A stretch of DNA of 35,183 bases, from NCBI GenBank assembly GCA_002280725.1, contig NCEM01000029.1, forward strand, positions 1-35,183, in the 5' to 3' direction. Below the pieces are notes generated by a model. That model saw nothing but the letters and a program-made list of their open reading frames with translations. It had not been told where the DNA came from and did not search any database. The position numbers were made by a program, and so were the translations under genes. Shown here piece by piece: positions 15,751 to 22,454 of this stretch. The DNA comes from Alphaproteobacteria bacterium 32-64-14. Lineage in GTDB: Bacteria; Pseudomonadota; Alphaproteobacteria; Caulobacterales; Hyphomonadaceae. Position 1 is the first letter of the stretch; each line of letters starts with the position of its first letter.

Positions 15751-17865
15751 TCAGACCATATTCAGCGTAATGTCGTACAGGTCGCGCGCCGCCTGGATCA
15801 TGCGGGAAGCGGCGGCATAGGCCTGCTGGTAGGTGGTCATCTTCACCAACTCCTCATCGAGGTTGACGCCCTCTTCGCCCATCCGGCGCGCACGCACTTC
15901 GTCGCGCACAGACTGCGCCGCCAGCTTGGACGCTTCCAGCGCTTCCGCGCGCACGCCCGCATGCCCGGCAAGGCGCGCGGCGTAGTCCGAGATCGACGTC
16001 ACCTGTCCCGTCAGCCCGCCGGCGTCGGCGAACCGGCGCGAAGCCGTGCTCGCCGCCTCGACGGCGAGCGCGCCGCGTCCATCGCCCGGCGACAGCACGC
16101 GCTGTCCCGCCGCCGCGCCCGAGAGATCGGCCAGCGCCGTCGCGAGCAACGCCGGGTTGCTGTCGATCGCGTCGCGGATATCGAGCGAGCGGGCACGCTG
16201 CAGCGGCAACGACTCGCCAAAACCGAACAGCTGCGACATCGACATATTTGTGTCGCCCCGCGCGGTGGCGTCCTGGAGAACATCGACACGCGCGACGTTG
16301 GCGCCAGTCGGCACAAGCGTAAGCCGTCCGTCCGCGCTCAGCGCGGTCTGCGCATAGCCTTGCAGCGCCGCATCAAGATCAGCGCGCAGCGTGGCCACCG
16401 TCGCACCCGCGCCAACCGTGAATTCGATGCGGCGGAGAATCGTTCCATCGGTGTCGCGCATCGCGAACGTCGCGGTCTGTCCGGCGGTGAAGCCATGCAG
16501 GTCCGTGCCCGAAAGCCCGGTCGCGTAGCTCAGCGGGCTGCTCTGCGTGACGAGATCGTTGAGCCCGAACGTGTGCGAGAACCCGCGTCCCGCGCGCGAT
16601 GAAGGGGTCGCCGTATCCTCGCGGATCGCGATGCCGTTTCCGGGAACGGAGGCCTCGATGCTGAGTTGACCGTTGGCGAACGAAACCTGGCCATCCCCGC
16701 CCATGGCGCTGTCCAGCGCCGTCTGGAGATCGCCGATCGAGTTCGCAAAGGTCGTGACATTTGCCTGGTCGTCGAGGATCTGCTGCGCGCCAAAATCGAT
16801 ACGCAAATTGCGCACTACCATCCCCTGCGCATCGACGATGGCGACGTTGGTGACGCCGGTGAAGTTCAACTGGTCCGTCGCCAGCAGGCCGGTATTGCGT
16901 CCGGTCAGCGAGGTCGGCGCGGGAACGGATGTGCCTGTGTTGTGCGCGGCGTTCAGCGCTTCGGCCGCGCCGGCTGCAAATTCCCCGAAGGCGAGCTGCA
17001 GGTTCACCAGCTCCTTGTCGCGAGCGCGCAGCAGCCCCTTCAGTTCGCCACCCGTGAGGTGTGAATCAATCGCCGCTTCCGTGGTCGAGCGCGGCGGCAT
17101 CATCACTACACCGGCATAGGCCTCGCCATTAGAGATGGAGCTCAGGCCAAGCGTTGCGGCGTCGATGTCGACAAGCAGCATGCCATCCGACGTGCGCACT
17201 TCGACACCGCCCAGCTGGCGCGGCTGCACGCGGATATCGAGGATCTCCGACAGGCGATCCAGCATGCGCTGCTGTTCCGTCTCGGCTTCCGTCGCCGAAA
17301 CGCCGCCAATCGTCGCGCGCTGGATAGAGGTGTTGAGCCGAGCGATCCCGCTCATTAGCGAGTTGGCCTCCTCGATGCCGGAAATGATCCGCGCATGGGA
17401 TTCATCGCGCAACGCCGCGATCTCCTGCGCGGTGGTGTCCAACTGCGTCAGCAGGGTCTTGAGATCGGACAGCGCCGACGACTGGCGCAGCGCCGATGCC
17501 GGATCGACCGCCAGTGCACCAAAGCTCGAGAACACCGGATCGAGCGTTGCGAAGACGGAGGACGAATCCGAAGGATCGCCCAGCAGGCCCTGCGCCCGGT
17601 CCATGAACTGCGCAAGAATGTCGGCCGCGGAGACATCCGCCGCCCCGCGCATCTCGGCCGCCGCCAGATACGTGTTGGCGACGCGCGTCACCTCGACCGA
17701 GACGCCCGACAGGCCGCCCGTCGCCTGCCGCGAGACGAAGTTCACATCAAGGCGCGAGTATCCAACCGTGTTCACGTTCGCGACGTTGGTCGAAACAGCC
17801 TTCAGCGCCTGCTGGTTGGCAAACAGCGCGGACAGGCCGGTTCCCATGATCGACTGAATGGACAA
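15751..17865 (-). CDS. flgK: Flagellar hook-associated protein FlgK (TTG start)
   Basis: A protein of about 704 residues. The N-terminal rod/hook signature reads ANQQALKAVSTNVANVNTVGYSR and the C-terminus EELVKMTTYQQAYAAASRMIQAARDLYDITL, both diagnostic of FlgK. It forms the first hook-filament junction zone and is exported by the flagellar system. Start choice: the ATG at 17847 has no Shine-Dalgarno and would remove a typical SIQSIM beginning, whereas the TTG at 17865 has CGGAG 7 bases upstream and gives an N-terminus like other FlgK proteins. The next ATG upstream (17934) adds an Arg-rich unrelated stretch. It is the first gene of flgK-flgL, with a leader of about 177 bases after the predicted sigma-54 start. 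Confidence 0.88.
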   Translation of the reverse strand: MSIQSIMGTGLSALFANQQALKAVSTNVANVNTVGYSRLDVNFVSRQATGGLSGVSVEVTRVANTYLAAAEMRGAADVSAADILAQFMDRAQGLLGDPSDSSSVFATLDPVFSSFGALAVDPASALRQSSALSDLKTLLTQLDTTAQEIAALRDESHARIISGIEEANSLMSGIARLNTSIQRATIGGVSATEAETEQQRMLDRLSEILDIRVQPRQLGGVEVRTSDGMLLVDIDAATLGLSSISNGEAYAGVVMMPPRSTTEAAIDSHLTGGELKGLLRARDKELVNLQLAFGEFAAGAAEALNAAHNTGTSVPAPTSLTGRNTGLLATDQLNFTGVTNVAIVDAQGMVVRNLRIDFGAQQILDDQANVTTFANSIGDLQTALDSAMGGDGQVSFANGQLSIEASVPGNGIAIREDTATPSSRAGRGFSHTFGLNDLVTQSSPLSYATGLSGTDLHGFTAGQTATFAMRDTDGTILRRIEFTVGAGATVATLRADLDAALQGYAQTALSADGRLTLVPTGANVARVDVLQDATARGDTNMSMSQLFGFGESLPLQRARSLDIRDAIDSNPALLATALADLSGAAAGQRVLSPGDGRGALAVEAASTASRRFADAGGLTGQVTSISDYAARLAGHAGVRAEALEASKLAAQSVRDEVRARRMGEEGVNLDEELVKMTTYQQAYAAASRMIQAARDLYDITLNMV

Positions 17866-17979
17866 GGCGCGGCTCCGTGGTCGATCGGCCCGGCAGGAAT
17901 TGCCCAATGGGCGTATCCTGCCTAACCGCTGCAATACGGTCAGCCTTCACCGGCATCGTTCCATCTTACTGAATACACT

Positions 17980-17994
17980 CGCGAAACTTTCGCG
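17980..17994. promoter_or_regulatory. Inverted repeat in flgK leader (candidate enhancer/FlbD site)
   Basis: CGCGAAA-C-TTTCGCG is a perfect 7-bp inverted repeat about 50 bases downstream of the predicted flgK start site and about 50 bases upstream of the fliK promoter. It shares the core TTCGCG/CGCGAA with the palindrome before fliF. FlbD-type enhancers in Caulobacter can lie upstream or downstream of sigma-54 promoters; that this is one is inference. Confidence 0.35.
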
Positions 17995-18028
17995 GCGGGA
18001 GCTTCTGCCCCGGAACGTCCCGGCAAGC

Positions 18029-18044
18029 TGGCCGCAACGTTGCC
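18029..18044 (+). promoter_or_regulatory. Sigma-54 promoter for fliK-flgD-flgE
   Basis: TGGCCGCAACGTTGCC matches the -24/-12 consensus TGGCACGN4TTGC. The invariant GG (18030-18031) and GC (18042-18043) are separated by exactly 10 bases. The predicted start is near 18055, giving a leader of about 270 bases to fliK. In this lineage such promoters are activated by FlbD. Confidence 0.7.
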
Positions 18045-18052
18045 GTTAACCA

Positions 18053-18068
18053 CGCAAGTTGCGGGCCA
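18053..18068 (-). promoter_or_regulatory. Sigma-54 promoter for flgK-flgL
   Basis: On the minus strand TGGCCCGCAACTTGCG matches -24/-12, with GG at 18067-18066 and GC at 18055-18054 and exactly 10 bases between. The predicted start is near 18042, inside the -12 box of the opposing promoter, so the two face each other and overlap. Confidence 0.72.
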
Positions 18069-18324
18069 GCCGGGCTTTCACCGCCCTGCCTGCGCGAAAG
18101 CGCTACCGACCGTACACCAAGCGTCTGCACACGGCAGAATCTGCAGCGTTGCCCAGCCAGACTTGCCGCACGGGCCTCCATCACAGGCGGGGTATTAACG
18201 ACGTAAGGCCCGATTTTCCGGCGCTTTCTGCGGCAAACGTTAATGGCTCGTCCGTTGCAGGCCTCTTACACGCTCGTCGCGCCAACAGCGTGGACGAGCC
18301 CGAGTTTCGTGATTGAGGCGCCGC

Positions 18325-19617
18325 GTGATTTCGACCAACGACATTCTTTCTTCCAAGGCCGCCGCACCCGCGGCTGGCGCCGCCGCGAGCAAGCAGGCGG
18401 CGACGAAGAACGAAGGCGCATCCGACACCACGTTCGCCACCATGCTCGCCGAGACGACCAACGCAGACGGCCAGGCGACGCAGCCCGCAACCAACGCCGC
18501 ATCGAACGCCGCCATCAACGCCGCAACGACACAAGTCGCTGTCAAAGCCGCCGGCCTCGACACGTCCACGACCGGCGAGACGGCGACGAGCGATATCACC
18601 GACGCCACGATCGCCGCCGATCCGGCCGCGATCCTCACCGGCATTATCACCCCTGCTCAAACGGCTGCCACGGGTGCGCTCGGCATGCCCGCCACCGGCT
18701 TAGTTGCTGAAGCCGATGGCGCGGAAACGCCCGTCGATGGCGCCACCGTGGACGGCGCGGACATCATCGCCCCTGGCCTTCCGCAAGGCGCAACGCCCGC
18801 CGCCTCCGCCACGGCAACCGCCACCGCCGCAACGCCCATCGCCGCCACCGCGCCCGCGACCACACCGGCGACCGATCCTGCGCTGCAGGCCGAAACCGCC
18901 GAAACGCCAGCGATCGATGGCGAGACCGCGTCGGCGCACGCGCCCGCCGATGGCGACAAGCCCTCCAAGGCTTCCGCCTCGACCACGAACACATCCGCCG
19001 CCAGCGCGACCGCCACGGCCACGCAGGCCAATGCCGCTGCCCAGGTGCAGGCCGACATTCCTGTCGATGCAGCCGCCACACAGCAGAAAGCCGCCGCCGT
19101 CGAAACCGCTACGGCCGCCGCCACGACCACCAGCACGCACGAAGCAGCGCGCGCGCCCGCGACCATCACGCCGGCGCAGGCCGCTGCGCCCGCCACGACC
19201 GTGCAGGTCTACACGCGCATGATCGAGCGCTTCGATGGCCGCGCCCAGCGTTTCGAAGTCCGCCTCGATCCGGCGGAACTCGGCCGCGTCGATGTCCGCA
19301 TCGAAGTCGGCGCTGACAAGAAAGTCCACGCCGTTCTCGCCGCGCATGACAGCGCAGCACTCACCGATCTCATGCGCGGCCAGCGCGCGCTCGAACGTGC
19401 CCTCACCGATGCTGGCTTCGATCTCGCCGATGGCGGCGTGAAGTTCCAGCTCGCCTCGGACTCCAATCACAACGCCCAGACCGGCAAGGGCGACGCGCGC
19501 TCGCCGTCTTCGCCCAACGTCTGGCGCAGCTTCAATTCGATCGACCTGCCGGCAGAAGCCGCTTCATCCCAGGCCGCGACGCCATGGCGTCACACGCGGC
19601 TTGATCTGGTGGCCTGA
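18325..19617 (+). CDS. fliK: Flagellar hook-length control protein FliK
   Basis: A 430-residue protein. The C-terminal domain (about 292-385) is the FliK Flg_hook domain with FEVRLDPAELGRVDVRIEVGADKKVHAVLAAHD, which contacts FlhB to switch export specificity. The first 290 residues are extremely rich in Ala and Thr with almost no aromatics, fitting the disordered ruler part that is threaded through the hook. Most N-terminal sequence is low complexity, so orthologues will align only in the C-terminal domain. Start: the GTG at 18325 has GAGG 6 bases upstream; a TTG at 18313 is possible but overlaps that site. It is the first gene of fliK-flgD-flgE. Confidence 0.88.
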   Translation: MISTNDILSSKAAAPAAGAAASKQAATKNEGASDTTFATMLAETTNADGQATQPATNAASNAAINAATTQVAVKAAGLDTSTTGETATSDITDATIAADPAAILTGIITPAQTAATGALGMPATGLVAEADGAETPVDGATVDGADIIAPGLPQGATPAASATATATAATPIAATAPATTPATDPALQAETAETPAIDGETASAHAPADGDKPSKASASTTNTSAASATATATQANAAAQVQADIPVDAAATQQKAAAVETATAAATTTSTHEAARAPATITPAQAAAPATTVQVYTRMIERFDGRAQRFEVRLDPAELGRVDVRIEVGADKKVHAVLAAHDSAALTDLMRGQRALERALTDAGFDLADGGVKFQLASDSNHNAQTGKGDARSPSSPNVWRSFNSIDLPAEAASSQAATPWRHTRLDLVA

Positions 19618-19628
19618 AGGAATCCCGC

Positions 19629-20297
19629 ATGGCTGGCGCTATCTCATTCGTCCCGGTTTCGCAGACCCCGGCCAACACGGCCGCGAACGCACAGGCCAGC
19701 CTGTCGGATAACTTCGACACGTTCCTCACCATCCTCACCGCGCAGATCCAGAACCAGGATCCGCTCGAGCCGATGGACTCCAACCAGTTCACCGACCAGC
19801 TGGTGCAGTTCTCCGGCGTCGAACAGCAGATCCGCGTCAACAGCCAGCTCGAAACGCTGATCTCCGCCACAAACTCCAACGCCGGCGCATCGCTGTCTGG
19901 CTATCTGGGCCAGCAGGCCGAGATCGACTCGGCCGGCGCGCAATACACGGGCGACCCCGTCAACTGGCGCTACACGCTGCCCTCCGACGCCGCCAAGGTG
20001 TCAGTCACGGTCACCGATGCTGCGGGTAAGGTGCTCTACACCAAGGCCGGCGAACTGAAGGCCGGCCAACACGACTTTACCTGGGATGGCGAACTCAATT
20101 CCGGCGGCCAGGCCGCTGAGGGCGAGCCCTACTGGATCAACGTCGTCGCCACCGACGCCAACGGCGCCAAGGTGACGCCCGCCCACTCGCTGGTCACCAC
20201 CATCACCGGCGTCGACCTCACTTATGGCGAGCCGGCGCTCACCACGCCTTCGGGCGTCTTCGCCTACGCCGACATCAAGCGGCTGATGCGCCAGTAG
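19629..20297 (+). CDS. flgD: Flagellar hook-capping protein FlgD
   Basis: A 222-residue FlgD. The N-terminal conserved part reads LSDNFDTFLTILTAQIQNQDPLEPMDSNQFTDQLVQFSGVEQQI, the hallmark of the family; the C-terminal half is the Ig/tudor-like cap region with DFTWDGELNSGGQAAEGEPYWINVVA. FlgD caps the growing hook and is removed when the hook is finished. It begins 11 bases after the fliK stop, with AAGGA before the ATG. It is followed by an unusually structured 111-base spacer before flgE. Confidence 0.95.
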   Translation: MAGAISFVPVSQTPANTAANAQASLSDNFDTFLTILTAQIQNQDPLEPMDSNQFTDQLVQFSGVEQQIRVNSQLETLISATNSNAGASLSGYLGQQAEIDSAGAQYTGDPVNWRYTLPSDAAKVSVTVTDAAGKVLYTKAGELKAGQHDFTWDGELNSGGQAAEGEPYWINVVATDANGAKVTPAHSLVTTITGVDLTYGEPALTTPSGVFAYADIKRLMRQ

Positions 20298-20321
20298 GCG
20301 CACCACCTGCCCTGAACTCCC

Positions 20322-20392
20322 GGCGCAGAAGCGCGCCGTCCGGCCGCAAAGCGGCCAACCAACCCGCCACTGTTCATGCCCCGACCGGGCAT
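20322..20392 (+). repeat. Three consecutive hairpins between flgD and flgE
   Basis: The 111-base spacer contains CGGCGC-AGAA-GCGC (bulged, from 20321), GGCCGC-AAA-GCGGCC (20342-20356, perfect) and ATGCCC-CGACC-GGGCAT (20376-20392, perfect). The last ends just before the flgE GGGAG site. None is followed by a T-run, so they look like mRNA-processing or stability elements rather than terminators. Confidence 0.55.
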
Positions 20393-20408
20393 CCTGGGAG
20401 CTTCGACC

Positions 20409-21770
20409 ATGAGTATCAATTCCGCCATGCTCGCCGGTGCGTCCGGCATGCGCGCCAACGCCAGCGCCCTTGCCGCGATCTCGGACAACATCGCCAACGT
20501 CAACACGGTCGGCTTCAAGCGTCTCCGAAACGACTTCACGGCGTTGCTGACCTCTCAGAACCGCTCGACCACCTACGCCGCAGGCGGCACCGCCGCCCGC
20601 TCGAGCGCGATCATGACGGAACAGGGCTCCACGGTCGCCTCCTCGGTCGCCACACACCTTGCGGTCTCGGGCGGCGGCATGTTCGTCGTCCGCTCGCGCA
20701 GCGACGACGCGACGGTTCGTGATCCCTACTATTACACCCGCGCCGGACAATTCACGCCCGACGCCGATGGCTATCTGCAGAACGCAGCTGGCTATTATCT
20801 GCAGGGCTGGCCGGTCAACGAAGGCGTCGTCGACGCCAACCCAACCGACCTCAACGCGCTTGAGCCGATCCGTGTCTCCGGCATCGCCGGCGGCGCCGAG
20901 GCCACTAACAGCCTGTCCCTTTCGGCCAACCTGCAGTCCTCGCATGAAGTCTCGACGGCCGCCGCCACGTACGATGCGACCGACCCGGCCAACAACATGG
21001 CCTCAGGCGCCGTCACGCCTGACTTCCAGGTTCCGATCCAAGTCTATGACAGCCAGGGCGGCCTTCACACGCTGACCTTCTCGTTCCTGAAACAGGGTCC
21101 GAACGCCTGGTACGCGGAAGTTAGCCTGCCGGCAGGCCAGGTTGTCGACGGCACGCCGTTCGTGAACGGCCAGCTCGCGACGGGCGTCGTCTCCTTCACG
21201 CCGTTTGGCCAGCTCGACGCCACCAACTCCACGCTGCCGACCTCGGTCACCATCGGCGCGACCGGTGCGGGCGGATCGGAATGGGATCCCTCGATGGGCC
21301 TCGCCACGCAAACCATCTCGCTCGATCTCGGCGGACCGGGCGCGCCGGGCGGCCTCACGAACTACGACGCGGATTCCGTGCTCGGCACGTCGCAGATCAA
21401 CGGCACGCCGTTCGGTTCGCTGGCTTCGGTCGATGTGGACGATGACGGCTTCGTCACCGCGATCTTCACCAACGGCCTCACACGCCGCATCTACCAGATC
21501 CCGCTCGCGACCTTCGGCAATACCGATGGCCTCGTTGCAGAACAGGGCGGCGTCTATCGTCTCGGCCCCAACGCCGGCGCGCTCTCCATGCGCGGCGCGG
21601 GCATCAGCGGCGCGGGCAACATCAAGGCGCGCGCGCTGGAAAGCTCTACCGTCGATCTCGCTGAAGAGTTTTCCAACCTCATCATGACCCAGCGCGCCTA
21701 CTCGGCCTCATCGAAAATCATCACGACCGCCGACGAAATGCTCGACGAACTGATCAGGCTGAAGCGCTAA
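20409..21770 (+). CDS. flgE: Flagellar hook protein FlgE
   Basis: A 453-residue hook protein. The N-terminus MSINSAMLAGASGMRANASALAAISDNIANVNTVGFKR is the rod/hook signature, and the C-terminus SSTVDLAEEFSNLIMTQRAYSASSKIITTADEMLDELI is the matching coiled-coil end. The middle domain is a beta-rich region with GLHTLTFSFLKQGPNAWYAEV. FlgE polymerises by export outside the cell to form the universal joint. The ATG at 20409 has GGGAG 8 bases upstream; the upstream ATG at 20376 lies in a hairpin. It is probably co-transcribed with fliK and flgD. A 234-base gap with no gene separates it from sciP. Confidence 0.95.
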   Translation: MSINSAMLAGASGMRANASALAAISDNIANVNTVGFKRLRNDFTALLTSQNRSTTYAAGGTAARSSAIMTEQGSTVASSVATHLAVSGGGMFVVRSRSDDATVRDPYYYTRAGQFTPDADGYLQNAAGYYLQGWPVNEGVVDANPTDLNALEPIRVSGIAGGAEATNSLSLSANLQSSHEVSTAAATYDATDPANNMASGAVTPDFQVPIQVYDSQGGLHTLTFSFLKQGPNAWYAEVSLPAGQVVDGTPFVNGQLATGVVSFTPFGQLDATNSTLPTSVTIGATGAGGSEWDPSMGLATQTISLDLGGPGAPGGLTNYDADSVLGTSQINGTPFGSLASVDVDDDGFVTAIFTNGLTRRIYQIPLATFGNTDGLVAEQGGVYRLGPNAGALSMRGAGISGAGNIKARALESSTVDLAEEFSNLIMTQRAYSASSKIITTADEMLDELIRLKR

Positions 21771-22004
21771 TCGCGCGCAGCCAAGCGTGAAGAGTAAACG
21801 CATGGAACCTGCAGGCTTGAAGCAAAACGCCATGCCTGCGGGCGCCACGCGCACTTTCCGCTCCGTCCTTCACATCAATCGTGGTTTCTGCGTGCGCGTC
21901 ACTTCCATGAAATTTTGCCGAAAAGCGTACGGCCGACTCGAGGCCCACCTTAAGTCGCGACCCGTATGGTCCCTGGAAAGAACGAGCATAACAGGGAGCA
22001 ATCC

Positions 22005-22274
22005 ATGCTGAGCCATGCCGAACTGGGCCCGGCGGTCGTGGGGCCGGACGGACGCCATATTACCATCGCCGACCTCCCCGCTCCGGGGATTCAGCGCTGG
22101 GTCACCCGCCGCAAGGCGGAAGTGGTCGCTGCTGTCCATGGCGGTCTCCTGACCGCGGACGACGCCTGCGCTCGCTACGAGATTTCTCGCGAAGAGTTCA
22201 GCGGCTGGGAGCGCCTGTACGAGCGCCACGGCGTGAAGGGCCTTCGCACCACGCGCCTGCAGAACTACCGTTAG
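22005..22274 (+). CDS. sciP: CtrA-inhibitory protein SciP (DUF1153)
   Basis: An 89-residue protein whose sequence is close to SciP/DUF1153 throughout: GPDGRHITIADLPAPG, then WVTRRKAEVVAAVHGGLLTADDACARYEISREEFSGWERLYERHGVKGLRTTRLQNYR, a helix-turn-helix-like fold. In Caulobacter SciP binds CtrA, prevents it from recruiting RNA polymerase, and helps confine CtrA-dependent transcription to the right cell-cycle stage. Its position between flgE and fliF is the Caulobacter arrangement, and CtrA-like boxes lie just downstream, so it may damp the very promoter next to it. The ATG at 22005 has GGGAG at good spacing. No CtrA box was seen in its own upstream region. Confidence 0.92.
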   Translation: MLSHAELGPAVVGPDGRHITIADLPAPGIQRWVTRRKAEVVAAVHGGLLTADDACARYEISREEFSGWERLYERHGVKGLRTTRLQNYR

Positions 22275-22298
22275 ACCGAACGAGCTGAGCGAACACGA

Positions 22299-22336
22299 GC
22301 GCCGCTGCCGGGCCTGAGGGGGTCAGGCGGCGGCGC
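22299..22336 (+). terminator. GC-rich hairpin downstream of sciP
   Basis: The outer arms GCGCCGC/GCGGCGC and inner arms CCTGA/TCAGG (loop of five G) form an imperfect hairpin 25 bases after the sciP stop. No T-run follows directly. It ends 6 bases before the first CtrA-like box and may terminate or stabilise the sciP message. Confidence 0.5.
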
Positions 22337-22342
22337 ATCGCT

Positions 22343-22358
22343 TTAAGGTTTCGCTAAC
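22343..22358 (+). promoter_or_regulatory. CtrA-like box 1 upstream of fliF
   Basis: TTAAGGTTTCGCTAAC matches TTAA-N7-TTAAC except for one base in the second half (CTAAC). It fits the CtrA control of fliF operons known from Caulobacter. Confidence 0.6.
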
Positions 22359-22375
22359 ACTCTCGTACCCGGTCC

Positions 22376-22392
22376 TTAATGACCCATTTACC
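22376..22392 (+). promoter_or_regulatory. CtrA-like box 2 upstream of fliF
   Basis: TTAATGACCCATTTACC matches TTAA-N7-TTAACC with one mismatch. It is 33 bases (about three helical turns) downstream of box 1, so both could lie on one face of the DNA. If this box overlaps the -35 region, transcription would start near or just before the hairpin at 22409-22438. Confidence 0.6.
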
Positions 22393-22408
22393 ACGTACCC
22401 GGAAATTC

Positions 22409-22443
22409 CTGCCTAGCTGCTTCGCGCGAAGCAGGCAGTTTTT
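22409..22443 (+). terminator. Terminator-like hairpin plus T5 immediately before fliF
   Basis: The inner dyad CTGCTTCGCGCGAAGCAG (22417-22434) is a perfect palindrome. The outer arms CTGCC (22409) and GGCAG (22434) extend it, and TTTTT (22439-22443) follows at once. This looks like an intrinsic terminator or attenuator, but only 11 bases separate it from the fliF start. Alternatively it is an operator for a dimeric regulator such as FlbD. Confidence 0.6.
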
Positions 22444-22454
22444 CCGGGGTATTC

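Larger units (their letters stand above)
17866..18324. other. Divergent flagellar regulatory region flgK/fliK (459 bp, no gene seen)
   Basis: No credible coding frame was found. The region holds two sigma-54 promoter matches (18029-18044 plus, 18053-18068 minus), a perfect inverted repeat at 17980-17994, and a GCGC-GAAA-GCGC hairpin near 18094. It separates the flgK-flgL and fliK-flgD-flgE transcription units and most likely also holds enhancer sites for FlbD, whose gene is at 26366. Confidence 0.75.

Noticed and set aside
17930..17952. A possible third sigma-54 element on the minus strand in the flgK leader
   Set aside because: GG and GC are 11 bases apart instead of 10, which sigma-54 does not tolerate; the element at 18053-18068 is exact.
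20340..20356. A possible sigma-54 promoter before flgE
   Set aside because: GG-N10-GC is present but both boxes deviate (CGGC for TGGC, CGGC for TTGC); the symmetry is better explained by the hairpin.
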